A DNA stretch of 26,070 nucleotides from an uncultured Bacilli bacterium (GTDB taxonomy: Bacteria; Bacillota_I; Bacilli_A; RF39; UBA660). The DNA lies in assembly GCA_910585915.1 (NCBI GenBank), contig CAJUGF010000002.1, positions 18,864 to 44,933 on the forward strand. Reading direction: 5' to 3'. The position numbers and the translations under genes are program-made. The notes beneath the pieces were generated by a model. It saw only the letters and a list, made by a program, of their open reading frames with translations. It made no database searches and had not been told where the DNA came from. Below, piece after piece: positions 16,107-23,143 of this stretch. Position 1 is the first letter of the stretch; every line of letters begins with the position of its first letter.

Positions 16107-16835
16107 ATGGAGAATATTGAGATATTAAAAGAAAATGATATTGATTTAGAAGGCGCATTAGGACTTTGGGGGGATATGGAATCCTATAACGAAGCTTTAA
16201 AAGAATATCGTGACGCTTTCCCTCAAAAACGAAATGATCTAAAAACATTTATTGAAAAAGAAGATTGGAACAATTACGCAGTACTAGCTCATAGCATAAA
16301 AAGCGAAGCAAAATATTTAGGATTTATGAGTGATGCAGAAGTATTTTACGAACATGAATTAAAAGGAAAAGCAAATGATAGTCAGTTTATCAAAGAAAAT
16401 TTTTCAAAATTAGAAGAGACAGCTGACAAAATAGTATCAATCTTAAATGAATACTTTGGAGAAAAAAAGAATCTTTTAATAGCAGATGATTCCAATATCA
16501 TTTTAAGTTTTCTAGAAAAAAATACCAAAGAAGAATTTAATATACTAAAAGCCAATAATGGTCATGCTGCCATTGAAAAATTATCCAATCCAATTTATGC
16601 AATATTACTAGATTTAAATATGCCTGGATTAAATGGCTTTGAAGTACTAAACTATTTAAAAGAACATAACTTAATTGAAAAAATCCCAGTCGTTATAATT
16701 ACAGGAGATGATGCTGACACAACCATTGAAAAGGTGTTCAGTTATCCCATATTAGACGTTCTAAAAAAGCCATTTAGTGAAACCAATATTAAAAATGTTT
16801 TAGATAAAATTCACAATTTTTATCAAACGAAATAA
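16107..16835 (+). CDS. HPt-receiver phosphotransfer protein without DNA-binding domain
   Basis: 242-aa soluble protein. N-terminal HPt four-helix domain (about residues 10-112) with the phospho-acceptor motif LAHSIKSEAKYLG (H62). C-terminal receiver (about 120-240) with LLIADDSN, LLDLNMPG (phospho-acceptor D169), IITGDD and LKKPF, so all key receiver residues are kept. There is no effector or DNA-binding domain after it. The likely path is kinase H243 to kinase D535 to H62 to D169. Output must come through protein contact or a further off-window partner, or D169 may act as a phosphate sink. Strong TAGGAGG site; 1 nt after the kinase stop, so surely co-transcribed. Confidence 0.92.
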   Translation: MENIEILKENDIDLEGALGLWGDMESYNEALKEYRDAFPQKRNDLKTFIEKEDWNNYAVLAHSIKSEAKYLGFMSDAEVFYEHELKGKANDSQFIKENFSKLEETADKIVSILNEYFGEKKNLLIADDSNIILSFLEKNTKEEFNILKANNGHAAIEKLSNPIYAILLDLNMPGLNGFEVLNYLKEHNLIEKIPVVIITGDDADTTIEKVFSYPILDVLKKPFSETNIKNVLDKIHNFYQTK

Positions 16836-16836
16836 C

Positions 16837-16863
16837 AAAAAACCACATAACATGTGGTTTTTT
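16837..16863 (+). terminator. Terminator of the phosphorelay operon
   Basis: Perfect 12-bp stem AAAAAACCACAT / ATGTGGTTTTTT with a 3-nt loop, directly after the stop codon. Confidence 0.92.
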
Positions 16864-16869
16864 AATATC

Positions 16870-16898
16870 TTTTCATTTAACAGGAATAATGGTAAAAT
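16870..16898 (+). promoter_or_regulatory. Promoter of obg
   Basis: -35 TTTTCA (16870-16875), 17-nt spacer, -10 TAAAAT (16893-16898) with an extended TGG just upstream. An AAAGGAG ribosome-binding site follows. Confidence 0.6.
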
Positions 16899-16921
16899 AA
16901 AATACAAAAGGAGCAAAACTT

Positions 16922-18196
16922 ATGTTTGTAGATAATGTAAAAATGAAACTGATTGCTGGAAAAGGTGGAGATGGATGTACTTCTTTTCGTCGCGAAAAAT
17001 ATATTCCAATGGGTGGACCAGATGGCGGTTCAGGTGGAAAAGGTGGAGATATCATCTTTAAAGTCGAAAAAGGCTTAAAAACATTAATTGACCTAAAATA
17101 TCACAAAATTATGAAAGCAAAGAAAGGCGAAAATGGAAAAGGAAGCAATAAGCATGGCAAAAAAGCAAATGACATCTACATTTCTGTCCCTGCTGGTACT
17201 ACGATCTTTGATGATGATACTGGTTTAGTTTTAGTTGATTTAACCAAAGAAGAACAAGAATATGTAGTTGCTAAAGGTGGTCGTGGTGGAAGAGGAAACA
17301 AAGCCTTTGCTACTACCCAAGATCCAGCCCCCAAATATAGTGAGCTTGGGGAGCCAGGAGAAATTAGATATATTCGTTGTGAATTGAAAGTGCTTGCTGA
17401 TGTAGGGCTTGTTGGAATGCCGTCAGTGGGAAAAAGCACAATATTAAGTCAGGTAAGTGGTGCAAATCCCAAAATAGCTGCCTATCATTTCACCACTCTT
17501 TCACCTAATTTAGGGCTTGTTAAATTAAAAGATCAAAGAAACTTTGTGTTAGCAGACCTTCCAGGACTAATTGAAGGAGCTAGCAAGGGAGTTGGACTTG
17601 GAACTGATTTTTTAAGACATACCATGCGTACAAGAATCCTTGCTCATGTACTAGATATGGCAGGAACAGAAGGAAGAAATCCGTGGGACGACTATCAACT
17701 AATTAGAGATGAAATGACATCTTATAGCGAAAAATTGATCGAGAAAAAAGAAATTATTATTGCTAATAAAAGTGATCAAGATGGATACTCTGAAAACCTA
17801 AAAGAGTTTAAAAAAAGATATCCCCAAGTTGAAGTTTTTGAAATTAGTGCTATAAACAATCAAGGATTAGAAGAATTAATGATTCACTTAGCGGATGTTT
17901 TAGAAAATATTCAAGAAGAAGATATCTATGACGAAAATGATTACGAGAGTACCATCATCTATAAATTTCAAAATGAAAAACCATATACTATTACAAAAGA
18001 TAATGACATATGGATTTTAAAGGGAAAAGAAATTGAAAAATTATTTTTGATGACAAGATGGGAAGAAGAAGACGCTCAAATACGTTTTGCCAGAAAATTA
18101 AAAGGTATGGGCGTTGAAAATGAATTAGAAGATTTAGGAGCACAAAGAGGAGATGAAGTAAAAATATTAGACTATATCTTCATCTTCAAAGAATAA
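16922..18196 (+). CDS. obg: Obg/CgtA GTPase
   Basis: 424 aa, the normal length for Bacillota Obg. Essential ribosome-associated GTPase involved in 50S assembly and stress control. N-terminal Gly-rich Obg fold (about residues 1-158) with KLIAGKGGDGCTSFRREKYI and GGPDGGSGGKGGD. The G domain follows with G1 GMPSVGKS (from residue 165), a TT-type G2 in AAYHFTTLSPNLG, G3 DLPGLIEGA, G4 NKSD and G5 SA. The C-terminal OCT domain (about 350-424) ends in GDEVKILDYIFIF. In Bacillus obg follows spo0B; here an insert with a phosphorelay lies between rpmA and obg. Its 3' end overlaps the convergent DUF192 gene by 30 bp. Confidence 0.96.
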   Translation: MFVDNVKMKLIAGKGGDGCTSFRREKYIPMGGPDGGSGGKGGDIIFKVEKGLKTLIDLKYHKIMKAKKGENGKGSNKHGKKANDIYISVPAGTTIFDDDTGLVLVDLTKEEQEYVVAKGGRGGRGNKAFATTQDPAPKYSELGEPGEIRYIRCELKVLADVGLVGMPSVGKSTILSQVSGANPKIAAYHFTTLSPNLGLVKLKDQRNFVLADLPGLIEGASKGVGLGTDFLRHTMRTRILAHVLDMAGTEGRNPWDDYQLIRDEMTSYSEKLIEKKEIIIANKSDQDGYSENLKEFKKRYPQVEVFEISAINNQGLEELMIHLADVLENIQEEDIYDENDYESTIIYKFQNEKPYTITKDNDIWILKGKEIEKLFLMTRWEEEDAQIRFARKLKGMGVENELEDLGAQRGDEVKILDYIFIFKE

Positions 18197-18505
18197 AATA
18201 TTGCCCATTTGAAAATCTTTACTAGTATTTTGTGGTAATTCCAAAATGCTAGTTTTTTTAATATCTTCTTTGATATGGATTATCTGATTCTTTGGAAGAT
18301 TACGATACATATAAATAATTTGATTGTGTTCATTGAGTCCAATAACATCAATAGCTTCCTTCATAAAAAAAGTATGGATGGCATTACAAGCTGGAAATAG
18401 CATCCCATAGTAAATGGGAGAAACGCCCATAAGGCCTTTTAATCGTACCCAATAATTTTGAGCAACAACAATCTTTATTTTATTAGAACCAACCTGTAAA
18501 ATCAT
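18167..18505 (-). CDS. DUF192 family protein
   Basis: 112 aa. Matches the DUF192 (COG1430) pattern: an early IKIVVAQNYWVRLKGLMG segment, MLFPACNAIHTFFMKEAIDVIGLNEHNQII in the middle, then LPKNQI and a final strand pair around SILELP. Family function is unknown. Many members are exported, but no signal peptide is visible here, so it is probably cytoplasmic. Start ATG 18505 is preferred over the GTG at 18508 because the AGGTGA site (minus strand) is better spaced. It converges with obg, overlapping by 30 bp, and carries obg's terminator within its own coding sequence. Confidence 0.8.
   Translation of the reverse strand: MILQVGSNKIKIVVAQNYWVRLKGLMGVSPIYYGMLFPACNAIHTFFMKEAIDVIGLNEHNQIIYMYRNLPKNQIIHIKEDIKKTSILELPQNTSKDFQMGNILFFEDEDIV
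18221..18259 (+). terminator. Terminator of obg, inside the opposite-strand DUF192 gene
   Basis: ACTAGTATTTTG (18221-18232) pairs with CAAAATGCTAGT (18242-18253) over 12 bp with one G-T wobble and a 9-nt loop, then seven Ts. It lies wholly within DUF192 coding sequence. Confidence 0.8.
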
Positions 18506-18577
18506 CACGGATCACCTAATTAATCATATCATAAGATCAATATTTCTATGCGAAAAAGAAAAAATTACGAAAAAGAA

Positions 18578-18606
18578 TGGAAATATTTATTTTGATATGC
18601 TATACT
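18578..18606 (+). promoter_or_regulatory. Promoter of the surface-protein gene
   Basis: -35-like TGGAAA (18578-18583), 17-nt spacer, -10 TATACT (18601-18606) preceded by TGC (extended -10), 35 nt before the start codon. Confidence 0.55.
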
Positions 18607-18640
18607 TCATTTAGAGTAAAAAAATAAAAGGGTGTATGTT

Positions 18641-20230
18641 ATGAAATTAAAATACAAAATAGCATTAACAATTATTGGTGCATTAATAATAGCACAAGTA
18701 TTTATTGGAGCTTCATATGCACTATGGGTACAAAACTTTGAAGGAAACAAAACAAACACAGTACAATCTGGTTGTTTCAAAATTGATTTTGAAGAATTAA
18801 CCCATTCCATTAATTTAAAAAACACATATCCATTATCAGATGCACAAGCTTTAGCAAAAGTGAAACCTTATCAAATCAAACTAAGTAATACTTGCGCAAC
18901 CACTGATGCTGGCTATGCCATTACATTAAATACAGTGAATATTGCTAAAGATAGACTAGATGATGCTAAAATAAAAGTAGCGGTCGCAGAAAATTCTGTA
19001 AAACCTGCCACAGGCTCACTTTTAAACACCATGGAAATTAATCAAGAACTAGAAAATATAGAAGTAGAAAATTTAGACACATCTTATATTATTAATACTG
19101 GTTTTTTAGAAACAGGAAAAACAAAAACATTTGATATTTACTTATGGGTAGATGAAACAGCTGGCAATGAAGTGAAAAACCAAGCATTTGAAGGAGCTAT
19201 TGTTGTAACAAGCTATTCTGCAAAAATTCCAGAAGGACTTGAGAATTATGGCATTAATGAAAAAGTAGTAAATGAAGGGTCAGGAATATATAAAGTAGAA
19301 CATCCTGATAGTGAATTAACAGAAGCTTTTTCAAATGATTTGTCAGAATCTCAAAAAAATAATTTAAAGCAAACAGAGTATCGATATGCTGGGGCTAATC
19401 CAAATAATTATGTATTGTTTAATAATGAGTTATGGAGGATTATTGGACTTGTTAATACTCCAGAAGGTCAAAGATTAAAGATTATTCGAAATGAAAGTAT
19501 TGGAGGGTATTCTTGGGACTCTAGTGAATCTAGTATAAATTATGGACATGGAGTAAATGAATGGAGTCAGGCGGATTTAATGACATTGTTAAATAACGGT
19601 CCATATTATAATCGTACTAGCGGAATTTGTTATGATAGTTCTAATAATGCAACAACAGCATGTGATTTTAGTGAGTCAGGACTTATGGACGAATCAAAGA
19701 ATATGATCGATACAATTACTTGGAGTACAGGGAGTAATGAAGTAACTTATGATTATCAAAATATAAATACTATGACATTTTATAATTTTGAAAGAAGCAA
19801 TAATATAGGTAAAGCGTGTAATGATAATACTTATTGTAATGATACTGTAGAAAGAACCACAACATGGAAGGGGCAAGTTGGATTAATGTATCCAAGTGAT
19901 TATGGGTATGCAACCAGTGGTGGAGAAATTACCAGTCGTAATTCATGTTTAAATCTCGAATTAGGTAATTGGCTTGAAAGTTCAGTAAGTGATTGTAAAA
20001 CGAATAATTGGCTTTTTGGGGATGATCAATTGACAATGACTCCAACTGCAGATAGCCACAATGCAAATCTAGTATGGAAGGTATGGTCATCAGGGCTTGT
20101 AAATTTTACAAACGCCAGTGGAGTATCTAAAGTAAGAAGTAAAACAAAGCCGACCTTATATCTTAAACCTAATATAAAAATTATCAGCGGAAGCGGAACA
20201 CAGGACACACCATATAAATTAAATTCATAA
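18641..20230 (+). CDS. Large secreted surface protein: TasA-like N-terminal module plus WRIIG-type C-terminal domain
   Basis: 529 aa. N-terminal signal/anchor (residues 5-28, ending GASYALW), then a module (about 28-200) whose pattern SGCFKIDFEE ... INLKNTYPLSD ... PYQIKLSNTC resembles TasA/camelysin-type proteins processed by SipW signal peptidase; no sipW is in the window. The second half (about 245-529) begins YRYAGANPNNYVLFNNELWR then IIG, is rich in Asn, Ser, Thr, Trp and Cys, and ends in KPTLYLKPNIKIISGSGTQD; I recall this ending from gut Bacilli surface proteins but cannot name a function. Start ATG 18641 has an AAAGGGTG site; GTG 18632 lies inside it. Codon use shifts sharply between the halves: Asn AAC/AAT is about 6/12 before 19260 and about 2/37 after it. 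A role in adhesion or matrix is inference. Confidence 0.8.
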   Translation: MKLKYKIALTIIGALIIAQVFIGASYALWVQNFEGNKTNTVQSGCFKIDFEELTHSINLKNTYPLSDAQALAKVKPYQIKLSNTCATTDAGYAITLNTVNIAKDRLDDAKIKVAVAENSVKPATGSLLNTMEINQELENIEVENLDTSYIINTGFLETGKTKTFDIYLWVDETAGNEVKNQAFEGAIVVTSYSAKIPEGLENYGINEKVVNEGSGIYKVEHPDSELTEAFSNDLSESQKNNLKQTEYRYAGANPNNYVLFNNELWRIIGLVNTPEGQRLKIIRNESIGGYSWDSSESSINYGHGVNEWSQADLMTLLNNGPYYNRTSGICYDSSNNATTACDFSESGLMDESKNMIDTITWSTGSNEVTYDYQNINTMTFYNFERSNNIGKACNDNTYCNDTVERTTTWKGQVGLMYPSDYGYATSGGEITSRNSCLNLELGNWLESSVSDCKTNNWLFGDDQLTMTPTADSHNANLVWKVWSSGLVNFTNASGVSKVRSKTKPTLYLKPNIKIISGSGTQDTPYKLNS

Positions 20231-20260
20231 GAAAAAGAAAAACAAATCCAGTATAATACA

Positions 20261-20286
20261 GGAATTCAAAAGAATTCCCTTTTTTT
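20261..20286 (+). terminator. Terminator of the surface-protein gene
   Basis: GGAATTC, AAAA loop, GAATTCC, then C and a T run. A 7-bp perfect stem. Confidence 0.8.
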
Positions 20287-20313
20287 GTCTAAGTGGAGAA
20301 ATATTTTTGAATG

Positions 20314-20322
20314 TGCTAAAAT
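20314..20322 (+). promoter_or_regulatory. Extended -10 promoter of the glycosyltransferase gene
   Basis: TGC-TAAAAT, an extended -10 element 22 nt before the ATG. The -35 (20294-20299, TGGAGA) is weak. Confidence 0.45.
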
Positions 20323-20343
20323 ACATATAAGGAAGTGAACTAT

Positions 20344-21276
20344 ATGAAAAAAATAGGTGTAATCATCCCTTGCTATAACGAAGAAGAATCATTACCCCTT
20401 TACTATAATGAAATGAAAAAGGTAATGGAACAAATGACCAATCTTGATTTTGAATTATTATTCATAAATGATGGAAGTAAAGATAAGACTTTAGCCATTT
20501 TAAAAAGTTTAGCCAAAGAGGATAAAAGAATACGTTATATTTCTTTCTCGAGAAACTTCGGTAAGGAAGCAGCCATTTTAGCGGGGCTTGAAAATATTAG
20601 TGGTGATTATATCACTTTAATGGATGCTGACCTCCAAGATCCTCCATCCAAACTAATTGAAATGTATGATTTACTTATAAAAGAGGATCTAGATATTGTG
20701 GGTTTAAAGAGCAATAATCATAAGAATTATGGATTTATTCGTAAAATATTAACTGCTTGCTATTACAAAATTATTGGTACATTAAGTAGTACTCCAATGG
20801 CACCAAACGAAAGAGACTATCGCCTAATGACAAGACAAGTAATAGATGCTATATTATCTCTTACAGAGTACAATCGCTATTCGAAAGGACTATTTAATTT
20901 TGTAGGATTTGATACCAAATGGATTACCTATGATGCCCCAGATCGTATCGCAGGTAATACCAAATGGAATTTTAGAAAACTATTTACTTATGGTATTGAT
21001 GGCATTGTTGGTTTTTCTACAAGACCACTTGTGCTATCATCCTTTGTTGGCATTCTGTTTTGTTTTATTGCTTTCTTAATGATTTTATTTATCATTTTTA
21101 AAACGATTGTATGGGGTGATCCTGTTGGTGGGTGGCCAAGTCTTGCATGCATTATTATTTTTGTGAGTGGAGTGCAATTATTCTTCTTAGGAGTCATTGG
21201 AGAATATCTGTCAAAAATATATTTAGAAACAAAAAAAAGACCAATTTACATTATCAAAGAAACAAACAAAAAATAG
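20344..21276 (+). CDS. GtrB/DPM1-like polyprenyl-phosphate glycosyltransferase (GT2)
   Basis: 310 aa. Transfers a sugar from a nucleotide donor to a polyprenyl-phosphate carrier at the inner face of the membrane. GT2 motifs: IGVIIPCYNEEESLP (residues 4-18), ELLFINDGSKDKT, SFSRNFGKEAAILAGL, the metal-binding DAD (LMDADLQDPP, 94-96) and NERDYRLM. Two C-terminal membrane helices (about 233-258 and 270-295) with the family ending GVIGEYLSKIYLETKKRPIYI. Likely partner of the GtrA-family protein at 4347, though unlinked. Its neighbour upstream is the secreted surface protein, a possible glycosylation target (inference only). Start ATG 20344 is favoured over GTG 20335, which falls within the AGGAAGTGA ribosome-binding region. 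Confidence 0.9.
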   Translation: MKKIGVIIPCYNEEESLPLYYNEMKKVMEQMTNLDFELLFINDGSKDKTLAILKSLAKEDKRIRYISFSRNFGKEAAILAGLENISGDYITLMDADLQDPPSKLIEMYDLLIKEDLDIVGLKSNNHKNYGFIRKILTACYYKIIGTLSSTPMAPNERDYRLMTRQVIDAILSLTEYNRYSKGLFNFVGFDTKWITYDAPDRIAGNTKWNFRKLFTYGIDGIVGFSTRPLVLSSFVGILFCFIAFLMILFIIFKTIVWGDPVGGWPSLACIIIFVSGVQLFFLGVIGEYLSKIYLETKKRPIYIIKETNKK

Positions 21277-21306
21277 AACTATTTCTGATTTGGAAATAGT
21301 TCTTTT
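21276..21306 (+). terminator. Terminator of the glycosyltransferase gene
   Basis: Perfect 10-bp stem GAACTATTTC / GAAATAGTTC with a 7-nt loop and a short T run, starting at the last base of the stop codon. Confidence 0.85.
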
Positions 21307-21309
21307 CAG

Positions 21310-21338
21310 TTGTAAATAGCCTTTTTCCTTGATATAAT
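21310..21338 (+). promoter_or_regulatory. Promoter of the Tad/Flp pilus operon
   Basis: -35 TTGTAA (21310-21315), 17-nt spacer, perfect -10 TATAAT (21333-21338), 28 nt before the Flp pilin start. Confidence 0.75.
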
Positions 21339-21366
21339 AAAAACACAATAGAAGTGGTGGTGTGAT

Positions 21367-21585
21367 GTGAGGAGTCAAAAGGGCCAAGCCCTAGTAGAAT
21401 ATGTTTTAATTATAGCAATCATTAGTATTATAACTATTAGCATTGTAACCTTTTTAGGAGGGTACTTAAAAGATTCCATCACCAAAACTTCATGTGGTTT
21501 AATGGATCAGGAATATCAAGAAGGAAGCAAACCAGGAGAAGGAACCTGTGTAAATAAAACGATGGAAGAATTGCAAAATAATTAA
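21367..21585 (+). CDS. flp: Flp-type type IVb major pilin
   Basis: 72-aa prepilin. Very short leader MRSQKG followed by QALVEYVLIIAIISIITISI: cleavage after G6 would leave Glu at mature position 5 and Tyr at 6, the Flp signature. The hydrophobic helix is followed by a short C-terminal region with two cysteines (SCGLMD...GTCVNK) that could form a disulphide. GTG 21367 is the only possible start; upstream in frame is a TAG, and a GGTGG site lies 6 nt before. First gene of the Tad operon behind its own promoter. Processing would need a prepilin peptidase; the only one seen is PilD at 3548. Confidence 0.88.
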   Translation: MRSQKGQALVEYVLIIAIISIITISIVTFLGGYLKDSITKTSCGLMDQEYQEGSKPGEGTCVNKTMEELQNN

Positions 21586-21603
21586 AAAAGCAAGAGAAAA
21601 ATA

Positions 21604-21612
21604 TGGTATAAT
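21604..21612 (+). promoter_or_regulatory. Extended -10 promoter between flp and tadE
   Basis: TGG-TATAAT, a perfect -10 with extended TG, 25 nt before the tadE-like ATG. No clear -35. It would allow the assembly genes to be expressed separately from the pilin. Confidence 0.55.
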
Positions 21613-21637
21613 AAAAAGGATACTAGAGGGTGTTTGA

Positions 21638-21985
21638 ATGAACAAGCGTGGTCAAAGCTTAGTAGAATTTGTGATTATTCTACCAATCTTGATTTTATTG
21701 TTGTTAGGTATGATAGATATTGGTAAAATTCTGTTAACCAAAAATAAACTAGAAAGCAATATTAATGATATGGTAGAAGAATTTCATAACAAAAAAACAG
21801 AAAAAGAGCTAGAAACATTAATGAAAAAAAATAATAAAAATGTCGCCTTAAGCATAAAAAAAGACAAAAACTATACCACAATCCAATTAGAAGAAGAAAT
21901 AAGTATTATTACACCAGGACTTAATTTAATATTCAAGCCACCTTATAAAATCATAGTAGAAAGGGTTATTACAAATGAACCATAA
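21638..21985 (+). CDS. TadE-like minor pilin
   Basis: 115 aa. Leader MNKRG then QSLVEFVIILPILILLLLGM, with Glu at mature position 5, the TadE/prepilin pattern, then IDIGKILLTKNKLESN. The rest (about 40-115) is a Lys/Glu-rich extracytoplasmic domain. Thought to be a minor pilin needed for Flp pilus assembly and processed like Flp. GGGTG site 6 nt before the ATG. Its end overlaps the next gene by 11 bp. Confidence 0.82.
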   Translation: MNKRGQSLVEFVIILPILILLLLGMIDIGKILLTKNKLESNINDMVEEFHNKKTEKELETLMKKNNKNVALSIKKDKNYTTIQLEEEISIITPGLNLIFKPPYKIIVERVITNEP

Positions 21986-22355
21986 AGGGCAAACTTTGAT
22001 TTTATTTGTTATCCTTTTACCTATTTTGCTTCTGATTGCTGCTCTAATCATAGATTTAGGGCTTGCAAGAGTGGAAAAAACAAAGATTTCAGGAGTGACA
22101 AATGAAATTCTAAAAACACTTTATGAAGAAAGATTAAGCGAAACACTAGAAGAAAAAATAAAAGAGCAATATCTAAAAAATAAAATAACCATAACAAACA
22201 TCAAAGCAAAAGGAACTGAAGAAACATTAGAAATAAAAGTTGAAACAAAAAAAGAGAGCATTTTTGGTAAAATAATTGGCATAAAAGATTATTCAATAAG
22301 TACACATAAAAAAATAATGAAAGAACAAAATGATTTTAAAATTTGGAAAGAATAG
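21975..22355 (+). CDS. TadG/TadE-like (Tad-domain) pseudopilin
   Basis: 126 aa. MNHKG then QTLILFVILLPILLLIAALI and IDLGLARVEKTKISGVTNEI fit the Tad-type N-terminal helix (TadE/G-like family). The position-5 Glu of true pilins is replaced by Leu, so it may not be cleaved or packed as a pilin subunit. The remaining ~80 residues are a charged domain (LEIKVETKKESIFG). Much shorter than Gram-negative TadG, with no von Willebrand domain. Co-translated with the preceding tadE through an 11-bp overlap. Confidence 0.75.
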   Translation: MNHKGQTLILFVILLPILLLIAALIIDLGLARVEKTKISGVTNEILKTLYEERLSETLEEKIKEQYLKNKITITNIKAKGTEETLEIKVETKKESIFGKIIGIKDYSISTHKKIMKEQNDFKIWKE

Positions 22356-22366
22356 AGGGTTAAAAT

Positions 22367-23143
22367 ATGGCAAGAAAAAAAGGAAAAACACTATGTTTGT
22401 TCTCCGCAAAAGGTGGCGTTGGCAAAACAATAACGACACTAAATCTTGCAGGAATCTTTGAACAATTAGAAAAGAAAATACTAATCATAGATCTAGACTT
22501 ATCAAATGGTGGGATTGCAGTTGCACTAAATCAAGCATTTGAAAAAACGATTTATCACTTTATGGATGATTACAACAATAATCGTTATCATGATTTTAAA
22601 GACTATGTCACAAAATTTGATGAAAAAATAGATATTTTACCCAGTCCCAAAGATCCTAGAAGAGCTTGTAAAATAGATACAAAATATATAGAAATTGCTT
22701 TAGAAAAAGCTGTATACCATTATGACATTATTTTAATAGACACCAATCATACATTAGATGAAAAAAACTTGGTAGTATTAGATTATGTTAATCAAATTCT
22801 ATTTGTTATGCAAAATGATCCATTAGATGTTAAAAACATGAAATCTCTTTTAAGTATCTTTAGAGATTTAGAAAAAACAAACTACAAAATATTATTAAAT
22901 AATAGCAGAGACCCTTTTAAAAAATATTTTTCGATCTTTGATTTGAGAAACCTACTAAAATCAAACATTGACTACACTTTATCTAGTGAATTTTATTTAA
23001 AAAACATTGATGATTATATTATGAATGGTAAAATCATCACCTTAGAGCAGAAAGCAGCAAGTGTCTTTGCCAAAGATTACTCAGTACTTATGAGTATTGC
23101 AGCAGACTTTACTAAAGAGGAGGTGCATGATGGCGAAAAATAG
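22367..23143 (+). CDS. TadZ/CpaE-like ParA-type ATPase
   Basis: 258 aa. MinD/ParA-type ATPase that places the Tad machine in the cell. Deviant Walker A KGGVGKT (residues 15-21), ILIIDLDLSNGG (switch I/A' region, Asp-containing), and IILIDTNHTLDEKN (Walker B). No N-terminal receiver domain, which CpaE/TadZ proteins often carry, and no obvious C-terminal membrane-targeting helix. Third assembly gene of the operon; GAGGG site before the ATG; its last 14 bases overlap the tadA start region. The family call rests on the fold plus context. Confidence 0.85.
   Translation: MARKKGKTLCLFSAKGGVGKTITTLNLAGIFEQLEKKILIIDLDLSNGGIAVALNQAFEKTIYHFMDDYNNNRYHDFKDYVTKFDEKIDILPSPKDPRRACKIDTKYIEIALEKAVYHYDIILIDTNHTLDEKNLVVLDYVNQILFVMQNDPLDVKNMKSLLSIFRDLEKTNYKILLNNSRDPFKKYFSIFDLRNLLKSNIDYTLSSEFYLKNIDDYIMNGKIITLEQKAASVFAKDYSVLMSIAADFTKEEVHDGEK

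Noticed and set aside
21586..21637. Terminator between flp and tadE
   Set aside because: Only an A-rich run with no stem; no hairpin plus T tract could be drawn.
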